A stretch of 64,000 nt of DNA from Gemmatimonadota bacterium (GCA_029262115.1 JAJCZZ010000026.1:37510-101509), one strand, 5' to 3'. Positions 35,686-46,040 are shown, counted from the first letter of the stretch. Notes: generated by a model from the letters alone, not told the origin. Numbers and translations: made by a program.

Positions 35686-38001
35686 CTACTCCTTGACCCA
35701 CATGAAGAACGCCCCGGCCGGCACGGTCAGCGTCTGCCGCCCGCCCCCCAGCTCGGCCCTCGCCTCGCCCACCCCTGCCGGGTCGGCCTCCCCCTCGTTC
35801 GTCACCTGGCACCAGATCCCATCGGGCAGTTCGACCGGAACGTCGGCGTCCACGCCGCCGTTGTTCGCCAACACCAGCACCCGCTCCCCCACGACGTACC
35901 CGAGCAGGTGCGGGTCGTCGGGAGTAATCCACCGGTAGTGACCGGGCGGCACGTCCGCCACCCGGAAGACCGCGCCCGCCTCGGAGGCGCGGATTCGGGC
36001 CAGTCCCCGCCACCAATCCCGCATGGCACGGGCGTCCGAACCGGGGGCCAGGCTGTCCCACAGAAAGCGGTTGGGCGCCCGCAGGTTGTAGGTGTCCTGC
36101 CGGCCCTTGAAGGCGACCACGCCTCCGTCCACCTCCCGCTCGAATTCGGCGTGAGGCGCCAGACCCTTCGAACGGAGCATCTCCGTGCCGCCGTTGATGA
36201 CGATCGGGCCGACCGACGTGAAGAGCAGGCCGGCGGCGCGACGCACGGCCCCCAGGTCCACCCCGTCCAGCCCGTTGTGACCTGGGTGAAGGGCATACCG
36301 GTCGGCGAGGGTCCAGTTGTCGTGGATGTCCAGGTAGGAGATCCCTGCCGTGGAGAGCGGCTCTTCCGGGTAGTTGTTGGCGAGGGCGCGCATTGTGGCG
36401 TGCCGCCGGGTGGTGTCTCCACCCGCCCATCCCCGTTGATGGATGTGGAACGGGCTGCCCTTGAAGGCGTTACGCGCATCGTCCTGAAAAAAGGTGATGG
36501 GCGCATCGGACTTGTACCAACTCCACGCAGAGTTGGCGCGCACATCGGGGTCGGACGGCGGGATCCAGGGCTCTCCGTAGATGATCAGGTCGGCCGGGAG
36601 CTCGGCCTTCACGCGCAGGAGCGTCTGCTTGTCGATCTGCCCGGCCAGATCCATCCGAAAGCCGTCGACGCCCAGTGACTCGACCCAGTGCCGGAGCTGG
36701 TCGAGGAGCCAGCGCTGGACCATGGGGCGATCCTCCGTCTTGACCTCGTTGCCGAAGGGTCCGATGTGCTCGAGCGTCTGGGACGTGCGGTAGTAGTAAG
36801 GAAGATCGAGAACGTTGAAGTTCAGAAGGTCGTGGCGCCCGTCCATGTTCTCGCCGGTATGGTTTGGCACGACGTCGATGATGACCGCGATGCCGCGCGC
36901 ATGGAACGCCGCCACAACGGTGCGGAATGCGTCGCGCTCCGCCCCCGGCTCGGAGCCACGGGGGCGGTAGCGGCTCTCGACGGCGAAGGCGTGTGTGGTG
37001 CGATACCCCCACTGGTAGTCCTCTTGGTCGATCGCCATCTGCTGCGCGAAGGGCACGTCGGCGAACACAGCTCGCCACGCCGCGTCCGGATAGTGGAAGA
37101 ACTCCTGCACGGGCATGAGGTGAACCACATTGATGCCCAGCTCCGCCAGGTAGTCGAAGCCGATCGGCTCGCCTTGGGCATTCCGCAGACCGGGCTCCGC
37201 AAAGGCGGCCAGGGTGCCCGCCTGGTCCGACGGCAGGAGGTCGGTGAAGTCCTGCACGTGGACTTCGTACGCCACGACGTCTTCCATGGCCGGGCGACCG
37301 CCGGCCAGAGGGGGTGGGGCAGGGCCGTCCCGCCAGACCCGGGACCTGCCGAGCGCATCGTCCTGGACGAGCGCGTAGGGATCGGAGACATGGACCGGAT
37401 GGGTCTCGAAGAAGTAGTTGCCGGGATCTTCGGGCCCGTGGACGGTGAAGTCGTACCAGGCGCCGTGCAGGTCTCGGTCGAACGAAGCTTCCCACACGCC
37501 GTCTCCGTCCTTCCTCATCTCGACCTGCGCGCCGGGCTCGGCGTCGTCACTGTCGTCGTAGAGAAAGAGCCGCACGGCATGGGCCCGGGGTGCGAAGACC
37601 CGAACCGTGGTCGTCGACCCATCGGGACTGACCCGTGCGCCCAACGGCTTCGTCGAATCGAACGTGCGGAAGATCGGATCGCGCCGAACGAGGGCGCGGA
37701 GGTTCAGCTCGGGGATCTCCAGGTAGTGGACGCGCAGGGGGTCCAACGGCTCGGCGGGGCGGAGCACCGTGGGAGCCACGCCGACCGTTGTGGAGCCCGT
37801 GCGCGGGAGCCCCCCCGGTGCCGGATCCGATGGCCCCCCCGACGCCGGGTCCACCTGGCCCGGCATGATCGCCTCAACCGCGATCTCACGGCCGTGCCCG
37901 TCGGTCAGCCGGTAGGCTTCCGCCTGATCCGGCGGCGTAGCTCCTGACAACGAGAACCGAACCTCGGTCGGTCCATGAATCTCCGCACGTAGTCGCGGCA
38001 C
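35686..38001 (-). CDS. Pullulanase-like GH13 debranching enzyme
   Basis: The product has 771 residues. The GTG at 38001 overlaps the malQ stop by one base (TAGTG). N-terminal beta-sandwich regions include a CBM48-like part (VRVFAPRAHAVRLFLYDD, WYDFTVHGPEDPGNYFFE). The catalytic barrel has the type I pullulanase motif YQWGY, region I DVVPNHTGE, nucleophile region DGFRMDLAGQ (about residue 448), acid/base region IYGEPW (about 475) and DIHDNWTLAD (about 558). It probably cleaves alpha-1,6 links of glycogen or pullulan in the cytoplasm, since no signal peptide is seen. It is third in an apparent glgA-malQ-pullulanase operon. Confidence 0.88.
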   Translation of the reverse strand: MPRLRAEIHGPTEVRFSLSGATPPDQAEAYRLTDGHGREIAVEAIMPGQVDPASGGPSDPAPGGLPRTGSTTVGVAPTVLRPAEPLDPLRVHYLEIPELNLRALVRRDPIFRTFDSTKPLGARVSPDGSTTTVRVFAPRAHAVRLFLYDDSDDAEPGAQVEMRKDGDGVWEASFDRDLHGAWYDFTVHGPEDPGNYFFETHPVHVSDPYALVQDDALGRSRVWRDGPAPPPLAGGRPAMEDVVAYEVHVQDFTDLLPSDQAGTLAAFAEPGLRNAQGEPIGFDYLAELGINVVHLMPVQEFFHYPDAAWRAVFADVPFAQQMAIDQEDYQWGYRTTHAFAVESRYRPRGSEPGAERDAFRTVVAAFHARGIAVIIDVVPNHTGENMDGRHDLLNFNVLDLPYYYRTSQTLEHIGPFGNEVKTEDRPMVQRWLLDQLRHWVESLGVDGFRMDLAGQIDKQTLLRVKAELPADLIIYGEPWIPPSDPDVRANSAWSWYKSDAPITFFQDDARNAFKGSPFHIHQRGWAGGDTTRRHATMRALANNYPEEPLSTAGISYLDIHDNWTLADRYALHPGHNGLDGVDLGAVRRAAGLLFTSVGPIVINGGTEMLRSKGLAPHAEFEREVDGGVVAFKGRQDTYNLRAPNRFLWDSLAPGSDARAMRDWWRGLARIRASEAGAVFRVADVPPGHYRWITPDDPHLLGYVVGERVLVLANNGGVDADVPVELPDGIWCQVTNEGEADPAGVGEARAELGGGRQTLTVPAGAFFMWVKE

Positions 38002-39974
38002 TAGCGGCCCTCGGTCGGGTCGGGCGAGTCGGGGGTACCCGTGCTCCCGCCGACACGCTCCCTCGCGTCTCGCAGCAGCCGAAAACGAGCGTCCACGTCG
38101 GGCCGGCTCAGGAGCTCCTCCAGGGGCGCCCGCAGGGGGCGCTGCCAGTTGGGTCGGTCCGACGATCGGGTGCCCGGCAGATTCACCTGATCCTCCTCCA
38201 GCCAGAAGTCCTCGAGCCAGACCAGGATCAGCGGACTGTCCGACCCTCCCAACCAGCACAGCACCTTCTCCAGGTACTCCCCCGGCCGCTCGGGACTCGT
38301 CCCCAGGGTCCGCGCCAGATTCCAGACCTCGTCGCGCCGCGCCGCGTGCGCCGCGGGCGCTTCTTCCGCGGCGAGCAGTCCGCACTCCACCCGCGCGTCG
38401 ATGTCCGCCCCACGTGTCCATCCGGCGAAGGTGGCCGTGTCGTGGGTCCCGACCAAGCCGACCGAGTTCGAGTCGGGCGGCCGGGGCTCCGGGTCGCTCG
38501 CGGCGAAGAGAGTGAGGTGCATCCCCCGGATTCCGTGCCGTGGCAGCGCGGCGGATATCTCCGGAGGCACGACACCGAGGTTTTCTCCCACGATCTCACA
38601 CTCACAACGGTGGGACTCCAGGACGAGGACGGCGAACAGCTCCTCGGTCGGGTAGGACACGTACGTCCCCTGGTGGAGATCCAGGCCGTGGGGGATCCAG
38701 TAGAGCCGGGTCAGCGCCATCACGTGGTCGACGCGCAGCACACCGGACACGCGCGCCTGGTGGGCGATGGCTTCCTTGAAGTACCGGTGGCCCTCTCGGC
38801 GGGAGGCCTCCGGATCCACCGGGTGGAAGCCCCAGTCCTGTCCGGACGGGAAGCCCGGGTCGGGAGGCGCACCCACCGACACTCGGTCTGCGAAGAGGTC
38901 GGGACGCGACCACGTATCGAAGCCGTCCGGGTGCACGCCCACCGCCAGGTCCAGGCCGAGCCGGACGCCCGTCCCCTCCATACGACCCACCGTTTCCGCC
39001 AGCTGTCGCCGCACCGCGACCTGGCACTTCCGGTGGAAGGCTTCCTCGGCCGCGTCCACCTGGCGGTCCGAAAGGCGCCCGTTCCGCGCGGCCGCGGGCC
39101 ATTGGCGCCAGTTCCTCCCCAGGCGCACCTGCGCACCGCGAAAACGCGCGTACGCCGCGAGCTCGGTGTCCACCTCGGAGGGATCCGGGTCCGAAACGGC
39201 GGCCAGGCGAGCTCTCACCTCGGCATGCGCCGCGGCCACGTCGATTCGTTGGGGGCGCGCCACGGGCGCGTGCCCCCCTTCCAGATCCAGAATCAACTCC
39301 GACCAGAACAGCCGGCTGACCGGCGAGTAGGGGCTCGGCTCCGGGTCGTCCGCGTCGTTGAAGGTGGGGAGTAGTGGCAGAACGGTGACGACGTCCGCGC
39401 CGAGGGCGCTCATGCGGCCCGAGAGGTACTCCAGGTCCCGGAGATCGCCTACAGATCGGCTACGGCGTGTCCGAAGGGCCGCCAGATGCGTGCACACGCC
39501 CCACGACGGGGGCCGTCCCGGGGAGTCGGGCCGCCGCCAGGAGCGCATGGGTGACGCAATGACGTGAGCCTCCATTTCGGCCTCGTCGTCGACTTCGACG
39601 ACCAGCCGGTGGTAGCCGAAAGGGAGCGGGGCGTCGGTCCGGACATGGGATCCTTCCGTGGTCAACGCGCATGCCCCACCGTCCTCGAGCTCGACTCGGG
39701 CGCGGAGCGCGGCCCCAGTCCGCAGTTCCAAGTTGAGGTGCCCGTGCCAGGCGACCACCACAGGCGGCAGTCTCTCCGCCGCCTTGCGTGCCCGCACCGC
39801 CCGGAGCGCGTCCGGCGCGTCGGCCAGACGCTCCATCGGCGCGCCCAACGCCCGGCACACCCGCAGCAGCGACTCCGGGCCGGGATCGACTGCCCGTCCG
39901 AGCCCGTCCACGTAGTGCGCGTGAACGCCGAGTTCGACGGCAAGCGCCGAGAGTACTTCTGTGTCCGGCACCAC
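38001..39974 (-). CDS. malQ: 4-alpha-glucanotransferase (GH77)
   Basis: The product has about 657 residues from a GTG overlapping the glgA stop (TAGTG); a second GTG follows directly. The GH77 catalytic regions are present: VLRVDHVMALTRLYWIPHG (nucleophile Asp), IVGENLGVVPPEI (acid/base Glu) and VGTHDTATFAGW (transition-state Asp). The N-terminal part resembles the beta-sandwich extension of bacterial MalQ proteins of the longer type. It transfers alpha-1,4-glucan segments and recycles the short oligosaccharides left by GlgP and the debranching enzyme. Translational coupling to both neighbours through one-base overlaps indicates a single operon. Confidence 0.9.
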   Translation of the reverse strand: MVPDTEVLSALAVELGVHAHYVDGLGRAVDPGPESLLRVCRALGAPMERLADAPDALRAVRARKAAERLPPVVVAWHGHLNLELRTGAALRARVELEDGGACALTTEGSHVRTDAPLPFGYHRLVVEVDDEAEMEAHVIASPMRSWRRPDSPGRPPSWGVCTHLAALRTRRSRSVGDLRDLEYLSGRMSALGADVVTVLPLLPTFNDADDPEPSPYSPVSRLFWSELILDLEGGHAPVARPQRIDVAAAHAEVRARLAAVSDPDPSEVDTELAAYARFRGAQVRLGRNWRQWPAAARNGRLSDRQVDAAEEAFHRKCQVAVRRQLAETVGRMEGTGVRLGLDLAVGVHPDGFDTWSRPDLFADRVSVGAPPDPGFPSGQDWGFHPVDPEASRREGHRYFKEAIAHQARVSGVLRVDHVMALTRLYWIPHGLDLHQGTYVSYPTEELFAVLVLESHRCECEIVGENLGVVPPEISAALPRHGIRGMHLTLFAASDPEPRPPDSNSVGLVGTHDTATFAGWTRGADIDARVECGLLAAEEAPAAHAARRDEVWNLARTLGTSPERPGEYLEKVLCWLGGSDSPLILVWLEDFWLEEDQVNLPGTRSSDRPNWQRPLRAPLEELLSRPDVDARFRLLRDARERVGGSTGTPDSPDPTEGR

Positions 39975-41452
39975 TACGGGGTCCCAGCCCCCTCGCGGAC
40001 CGTGCCTGCCCGTTGGTAGACGGCCTGATACTGGATGACCGAAGCTTCCCAGGAGAAGTCGCGATGCATGGCGTCGCGCATGGCTTCCTGGAGCTGCGCG
40101 CGATCCGCCCACGCCACCCGGGCCCGCTCCACGGTCTCGGCAAATGCTTCAGGCGAGTACTCGTCGAAGAGAAAGCCTGATACCCCGTCCTCCACGGTGT
40201 CCGCCAACCCGCCGACGCGGCGGGCCACAGGGAGAGCGCCGTACCGCTGGGCCCGCATCTGGGTGAGCCCGCACGGCTCGTAGAGCGAGGGCATGACGAG
40301 GAAGTCGGCACCGGCCAGGAGGCGGTGCTCCCGCGACTCCGAGAAATCGAAACACGTGGCCACCCGCCTGGGATGGCGCCGGGCAAGGTCGCTCAGCGCC
40401 CGGCGGTACCGCTCCTCTCCTTCGCCCAGGAAGATCCACTGCATCCCCTGCTCACCCACGATCCCCGACGCCAGGATGATGTCGAAACCTTTCTGCCTGG
40501 CCAGCCGGGCCGTCATCGCGAAGATCGGCACGTCCGGCTCATGGGGCAGCGCGTACTCGTTCCGGAGCGCCTCGCGATCGTCCCGTCGCCCCGTCAGGTC
40601 CTCGGCGTCGTAGCGGGCGGCGATTTCCGGGTCATGCGACGGATCCCAGACGCGGTAGTCGATGCCGTTCAGGATGCCGACGAGGCGATCTCCGAGTGCC
40701 GCGAACATGGGGTCCAGACCGGACCCGCCCATGTCGGTGCACAACTCATCGGCATGGGTGGGGCTCACGGTGGTGACGATGTCGGAGTATACGAGTGCCC
40801 CCTTGAGGAAGTTGGCGCGCCCCTTCCATTCGAGACGCCCGTCCTGCGGTAGCCCCAGATCCCCGAGGATGCTCAGGTCGTACTCGCCCTGGTAGCCCAC
40901 GTTGTGGACCGTGAGGACAATCGGTACCTGGGAGTACCACGGATCGTCCGCGAGTTCGGTGCGGAGTTGGGCAGCCGACGGAGCGGCGTGCCAGTCGTGC
41001 ACGTGGAGTACCGGAGGATCCCGTGAGAGGGCAGGCAGAAGTTCCAGCACAGCCCGGGCGTAGACCACAAATCGCAGGGGGTTGTCGGCGAAGTCGCCGA
41101 GGTGATCGCCGTACAGTCCGGCCCGATCGAAGAGTGGGTCGCACTCGACGAAGTGCACGTCCGCGGCGTCGGTCGTCCCCGTGGCGGTGAAGATGCGAAC
41201 GGTGTGATGGTGACGTCCCACCGATACGGGGAAGGGGTCTGTCCTGGGCTCGAGTTCGAAGCGTTCTCGGATCCCCCGGTAGAGGGGGATGACGATGTGG
41301 GTGGGAAAGCCCGCGAGCGCCTGGTGCTGCGCAATGCCGCGCACGGCTTCGCCCAGCCCCCCGCTCCGTGCGTAGGGCCAGCACTCGCTGACTGCGTGGA
41401 CCACCACCTCCCGCTCTCCCCGGTCCTGGGCTCGGGGTATTCCAACCGGCAC
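39974..41452 (-). CDS. glgA: Glycogen synthase (GT5)
   Basis: The product is 492 residues from the GTG at 41452, chosen because GGAGGGAG lies 7 bases upstream; in-frame TTG codons further up lack a site. The GT5 pattern is clear. The N-terminal substrate loop is ARSGGLGEA, where most bacterial enzymes have KTGGLGDV. LHVHDWHAAP and LTVHNVGYQGEYD follow, then FAMTARLARQKGFDI and the C-terminal PSLYEPCGLTQMRAQRYG. It elongates alpha-1,4-glucan from ADP- or UDP-glucose. The Lys-to-Arg change in the loop is worth noting because that Lys contacts the sugar donor in family members. First gene of the minus-strand operon; divergent from glgB. Confidence 0.9.
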   Translation of the reverse strand: MPVGIPRAQDRGEREVVVHAVSECWPYARSGGLGEAVRGIAQHQALAGFPTHIVIPLYRGIRERFELEPRTDPFPVSVGRHHHTVRIFTATGTTDAADVHFVECDPLFDRAGLYGDHLGDFADNPLRFVVYARAVLELLPALSRDPPVLHVHDWHAAPSAAQLRTELADDPWYSQVPIVLTVHNVGYQGEYDLSILGDLGLPQDGRLEWKGRANFLKGALVYSDIVTTVSPTHADELCTDMGGSGLDPMFAALGDRLVGILNGIDYRVWDPSHDPEIAARYDAEDLTGRRDDREALRNEYALPHEPDVPIFAMTARLARQKGFDIILASGIVGEQGMQWIFLGEGEERYRRALSDLARRHPRRVATCFDFSESREHRLLAGADFLVMPSLYEPCGLTQMRAQRYGALPVARRVGGLADTVEDGVSGFLFDEYSPEAFAETVERARVAWADRAQLQEAMRDAMHRDFSWEASVIQYQAVYQRAGTVREGAGTP

Positions 41453-41547
41453 GTGGACTCCCTCCGTGACCAAACTATGTTCCTGTCGTCGAACTCCGTT
41501 CTTCCGCTGCAACAGAACCTCTGCGACCCGCTTCCGCGAGTCTTCCG

Positions 41548-43731
41548 ATGACCAGCTTCACCGAACTCGCGCGCGGGCAGTGCCGCGACCCGTTCTCCTT
41601 CCTTGGGATTCACCCTGTGGAGGACGGCTGGGAGGTACGCGTCTTCCTTCCGTGGGCGCGGAAGGTGGAACTGATCGTGGAAGAGGGCCGCCGGCCCATG
41701 CGGCGCTCGCGTTCGGGGGCGGGAGGCTGGAGCGCCGTCCTGGCGGTCGACGCTCACGCGCGGGGCAGCACCGAAGCCCCCGCGTACCGGCTCGCGGTGA
41801 CGGACCCGAAGGGCACCGAGTGGGAGAGGGACGACCCATACCGCTTCCCGCCTTCGATGGACGTGGAGCGGATCAGGGGCTTCCTGATGGGCCGGGAGCG
41901 GCGGGCGCACCAGTTCATGGGTGCCCATCCCCACGCCGTCGGCCCTTTGGAGGGCACACGCTTCGCCGTCTGGGCCCCGAATGCCCGGGCCGTCCATGTC
42001 GTGGGAGACATGAACGGGTGGGATGGCCGCTGCACGCCGATGGGGGCGCGAGGTGACACCGGCGTCTGGGAGATCTTCCTTCCCGGTGTCGGCCCCGGGG
42101 CCCGGTACAAGTATCGGATCGTCACGACCGACGGGCACCGGGTGGAGAAGTCGGATCCCTTCGGGCGTGCGGCGGAGGTCCGCCCGGCCCAGGCCTCGGC
42201 GGTGGCGGGACCCACGAGCCACGTATGGGGGGATCACGGGTGGATGGAGTCGCGCGCGGAGCGGCACGCGGACGGCGCACCGATGTCCGTCTACGAGGTC
42301 CACGCCGGCTCGTGGCGTCGTCACGAGGACGGTAGTTGGCTCGGGTACCGGGAACTGGCGGATACCATCCTGCCGTACGTGAAGGAGCTCGGATTCACCC
42401 ATGTCGAGTTTCTTCCTCTCGCCGAACACCCGCTCGACCAGAGCTGGGGCTATCAGCCGGTCGGGTTCTTTGCGCCGACGTCCCGCTTCGGTACGCCCGA
42501 CGACCTTCGCTACCTGGTGGGGCAGGCGCACGAGATGGACCTCGGGGTTCTTCTCGACTGGGTGCCCGGCCACTTCGCGGCCGACGCGCATGGATTAGCC
42601 CGCTTCGATGGTATGCCGCTTTTCGAGCCGGAAGACGCTCAGAAGGCGCTGCACCCCGATTGGGGCACGGTGACGTTCGATTTCGCCCGCCCGGAGGTGC
42701 GCTCCTTCCTGATTTCGTCCGCGCTCTACTGGCTGGAGGAGTTCCATATCGATGGCCTCCGGGTCGACGCGGTGGCCTCCATGCTCCATCTGGATTATTC
42801 GAGGGGTCCGGGCCAGTGGACGCCGAACCGCGAGGGTGGCAACATCGACCTCGATGCGGTGGACGTCCTTCGTGCCGTGAACGACGCCGTCCATGAGGAA
42901 GTGCCCGGAGCGTCGATCGTGGCCGAGGAGTCGACGGCGTGGGACGGAGTGACCCGTTCCACCGAGCACGGGGGACTGGGCTTCGACCTGAAGTGGAGTC
43001 TGGGGTGGATGAACGACACGCTCGGCTTCATGCAGACGAGTCCGGACGAGCGTATCAACCGATACGAGGCGCTGAAGCTGCCCATGTCCTATGCTTGGAG
43101 CGAGCGGTTCCTCCTTCCGCTCTCCCATGACGAGGTGGTCCACGGGAAGCGCTCGCTCATCGGCCGGATGCCCGGCACGGACCAGGAGAGGTTGGCCAAC
43201 CTCCGCCTGCTGCTGGCGTGGCAGTGGATGCACCCTGGAAAGAAGCTCCTCTTCATGGGCGGTGAGCTCGGGCAACCCACGGAATGGAGCGTGGACGGGC
43301 AGGTCGACTGGTCGCTGGAGTCCGACCCCGGTCACGACCGACTGCGGCACCTCGTTCGTGACCTGAACCAGGAGATGCGGGGCCGCTCGGCGTTGCATGC
43401 GTTGGATCATCGGCCCGAAGGCTTCGGGTGGCTCATCTCCGATCGACCGGAGGAGGGGCTTCTCGCGTTCGTGCGGTGGGCCCCCGAGCGAAGGGATCCT
43501 CTGGTGGTGGTGGCGAACTTCGGCGCTCATCTCCAGGAAGATCTACCGGTCCCGGTGCCCCATGCCGGCGTGTGGCGAACCGTTCTCGACACGGACGATC
43601 CAACCTATGGTGGAAGCGGCCGCGCGATGGCCGCCGAAACGCCCGCCCGTGCGGAGGCGCTCGGTGGGTGGGACCACCACGTCCGACTTCGCGTTCCCGC
43701 GCTGTCGCTCCTCGCGCTGGCGCCCGACTGA
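41548..43731 (+). CDS. glgB: 1,4-alpha-glucan branching enzyme
   Basis: The product has 727 residues with the full GlgB layout: an extra N-terminal module (about residues 1-110), CBM48 (TRFAVWAPNARAVHVVGDMN), a GH13 barrel and a C-terminal all-beta domain. Catalytic landmarks are HVEFLPLAEHPLDQSWGYQ, LLDWVPGHFAADAHGL, DGLRVDAVASML (nucleophile near residue 406), IVAEESTAW (near 457) and LPLSHDEVVHGKRSL. It introduces alpha-1,6 branches into glycogen. Divergent from glgA across about 95 bases. It ends 41 bases from the convergent glgP stop, with a GC-rich bulged hairpin between them (about 43738-43778) that may terminate both. Confidence 0.95.
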   Translation: MTSFTELARGQCRDPFSFLGIHPVEDGWEVRVFLPWARKVELIVEEGRRPMRRSRSGAGGWSAVLAVDAHARGSTEAPAYRLAVTDPKGTEWERDDPYRFPPSMDVERIRGFLMGRERRAHQFMGAHPHAVGPLEGTRFAVWAPNARAVHVVGDMNGWDGRCTPMGARGDTGVWEIFLPGVGPGARYKYRIVTTDGHRVEKSDPFGRAAEVRPAQASAVAGPTSHVWGDHGWMESRAERHADGAPMSVYEVHAGSWRRHEDGSWLGYRELADTILPYVKELGFTHVEFLPLAEHPLDQSWGYQPVGFFAPTSRFGTPDDLRYLVGQAHEMDLGVLLDWVPGHFAADAHGLARFDGMPLFEPEDAQKALHPDWGTVTFDFARPEVRSFLISSALYWLEEFHIDGLRVDAVASMLHLDYSRGPGQWTPNREGGNIDLDAVDVLRAVNDAVHEEVPGASIVAEESTAWDGVTRSTEHGGLGFDLKWSLGWMNDTLGFMQTSPDERINRYEALKLPMSYAWSERFLLPLSHDEVVHGKRSLIGRMPGTDQERLANLRLLLAWQWMHPGKKLLFMGGELGQPTEWSVDGQVDWSLESDPGHDRLRHLVRDLNQEMRGRSALHALDHRPEGFGWLISDRPEEGLLAFVRWAPERRDPLVVVANFGAHLQEDLPVPVPHAGVWRTVLDTDDPTYGGSGRAMAAETPARAEALGGWDHHVRLRVPALSLLALAPD

Positions 43732-43772
43732 CCTACCGGCTGCGGCCGGCCATTCCGTCGGTGGGCCGCGCC

Positions 43773-45968
43773 TCAGCCAACAGGGCGCCCGACCGGCTCC
43801 GCGACGAATTCCGGCATGATGGGCGGGTCGTCCCCGTCGCGCTCGCCGCGAAGCGCCGGCGCGTAGTACCGGTTCGCGTAGTCCCGAACCATCCGTCCTG
43901 TGGTGAAGAAGCGTCCGGCCACGATTATCGACTGCTTCATCCAGCGCACCCACTCACGGGGCACGCCGTCGCGGTCGCGCTCGTAGTACATCGGCACGAC
44001 TTCACGCTCCAGGATCTCGAACACCGCCCGGTGGTCGGCCGCGTCGACCTCTTCGGGTGATCCGTCGACCAACGGAAGCGCCCATCCGTTGTCGCCTGCG
44101 AAGCCCTCCGCCCACCAGCCGTCGACGGTGCTGATCTGCGGCACACCATTGAGCGCGGCTTTCATGCCACTGGTGCCGGACGCCTCCTTGGGAACCCGGG
44201 GCAGGTTCAGCCACACATCCACTCCCTGGACCAGGCGATGGGCGACGTGGAGATCGTAGTCTTCGACGAACGCGACGCGCCCCGCGAAGCGTGGATCGCG
44301 CGTGGCGTGCCATACGCGCTGGAGGACCCGCTTGCCCTCATCGTCGGCGGGGTGAGCCTTGCCGGCGAAGACCAACTGCACCGGACGGCTCGAGTGCGTC
44401 AGGAGGAGTCGGAGGCGTTCCTCGTCGCGGAAGAGGAGATCGCCCCGCTTGTAGGTCGCGAACCGACGGGCGAAGCCGATGGTCAGCGGCTCGGGGCTCA
44501 GAAAGATGCCGGCCCCGACCAGGTGGGAGGCCTCCCGGCCGAGCACGGTCCAGCGCCGCCGCGCCTGCTCCCGGCAGAACGCCAGTAGAGCGGTCTTCAA
44601 CCGCCCATGGATCCTCCACACGTCCTCGTCGGAGAGGTCCTCCACGCGATCCCACGCGTCCGGCTCCTGGAGGACGGACTCCCAGCGGGGCCCGAACGCC
44701 TGGTCCAGACATCCCATGAAGTGATGGGACATCCACGACCCGAGATGCACCCCGTTGGTCACCGAGCCGATCGGCACGTGCGATGCCTCACGCCCCGGCC
44801 ACATTCCTTTCCAGATCTCCTGAGACACATCACCGTGGAGGCGGGACACCCCGTTCACGTGGCGGGCGAGACGGATGGCCGCCCCGGTCATGTGGAAGGC
44901 ACCGGACGTGTCGCCCGCATGCGCCCCGATGGCCCGGAACGAAGGCTCATCGATTCCGAGCCCCTCGTGGTAGTCCCCGCACACCGCCTGCATGAGGTCG
45001 GGCGAGAACACGTCGTGGCCGGCCGGAACGGGGGTGTGGGTCGTAAAGATCGTGCGGGCCCTTACCTGCGCCACGGCCTCGCCGAGCGGTGTGCCGGCCG
45101 CGACGGCCTCACGTACACGCTCCACCATCATAAAAGACGCGTGGCCCTCGTTCGCGTGCCACGCACCGGGATCGACGCCGAGATTCCGCAGGATGCGCAC
45201 ACCGCCCACGCCGAGAAGCCACTCCTGCTTCAGGCGATACTCGCCGCCGCCGCCGTAGAGCGTGTACGTGAGCTCACGATCATCCGGGTGGTTCTCCTCC
45301 AGATCGGTATCCAACAGGCAGAGGCGTGTCGATCCTGCGAGGAGCCGCCAGGCGCCGATGCTCACGTCCCGCCCGCCGCAGCGGAGCGTCGTGAGCCGAT
45401 AGGATCCGTCCGGCCCGGCCAGGCGCTCGAGGGGCATGTTCGCATGGTCGAACTCCACAGCCGCGTTCTCCTGCCACCCATCGAGGTTCACGCGCTGGTC
45501 GAAGTAGCCTCGGGAGTACAGGAGCCCGACGCCGACGAACGGAATTCCGAGATCCGATGCCGACTTGCAGTGATCGCCCGCCAACACACCCAACCCGCCC
45601 GAGTAGATGGGGATGGAGTTGTGCAGGCCGAACTCGGCGCAGAAGTACGCCACCGGGCGCTCCCCCAGGTCGGGAAACGCCTCGCCGAACCATCGTCCCC
45701 CGGTCTCACGCGCTGCGTGGAACGACGTCATGACCTGATCGTAGCCCGCGAGGAACTCCTCGTTCTCGGAAAGGAAGGCCAGTCGGGCCGGCTCGGTCTG
45801 CTTGAGGAGTGCCACCGGGTTGTGGCGTGTGGCGGACCACAGCGCGGGGTCGATCACGCGGAGGAGCGTGCGCGCGTCCCGGTCCCAGCGCCACCAGAGG
45901 TTCAGCGCGAGGTCGCGCAGACCTTCGATGCGGGCCGGGAGGTAGTGGATCTTGGCGATATCGGACAT
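43773..45968 (-). CDS. glgP: Alpha-glucan phosphorylase (GT35)
   Basis: The product has 731 residues from ATG 45968. The start of the protein (LPARIEGLRDLALNLWWRWD) is the DUF3417 domain of the short phosphorylase subfamily. Conserved parts include VAYFCAEFGLHNSIPIYSGG, TTHTPVPAGHD, GSVTNGVHLGSWMS and the pyridoxal-phosphate lysine region KEASGTSGMKAALNGV (about residue 599), then STVDGWWAEG. It releases glucose-1-phosphate from glycogen or maltodextrins. The single-subunit short form lacks the classical allosteric sites of animal phosphorylase. It completes the glucan locus. Confidence 0.93.
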   Translation of the reverse strand: MSDIAKIHYLPARIEGLRDLALNLWWRWDRDARTLLRVIDPALWSATRHNPVALLKQTEPARLAFLSENEEFLAGYDQVMTSFHAARETGGRWFGEAFPDLGERPVAYFCAEFGLHNSIPIYSGGLGVLAGDHCKSASDLGIPFVGVGLLYSRGYFDQRVNLDGWQENAAVEFDHANMPLERLAGPDGSYRLTTLRCGGRDVSIGAWRLLAGSTRLCLLDTDLEENHPDDRELTYTLYGGGGEYRLKQEWLLGVGGVRILRNLGVDPGAWHANEGHASFMMVERVREAVAAGTPLGEAVAQVRARTIFTTHTPVPAGHDVFSPDLMQAVCGDYHEGLGIDEPSFRAIGAHAGDTSGAFHMTGAAIRLARHVNGVSRLHGDVSQEIWKGMWPGREASHVPIGSVTNGVHLGSWMSHHFMGCLDQAFGPRWESVLQEPDAWDRVEDLSDEDVWRIHGRLKTALLAFCREQARRRWTVLGREASHLVGAGIFLSPEPLTIGFARRFATYKRGDLLFRDEERLRLLLTHSSRPVQLVFAGKAHPADDEGKRVLQRVWHATRDPRFAGRVAFVEDYDLHVAHRLVQGVDVWLNLPRVPKEASGTSGMKAALNGVPQISTVDGWWAEGFAGDNGWALPLVDGSPEEVDAADHRAVFEILEREVVPMYYERDRDGVPREWVRWMKQSIIVAGRFFTTGRMVRDYANRYYAPALRGERDGDDPPIMPEFVAEPVGRPVG

Positions 45969-46040
45969 GGAACGCGACCGTGCACGCGGTTGGAAGACAT
46001 CAGAAGTCAGCCGTACAATGTGCCAGCCGATCGGTCGGAA

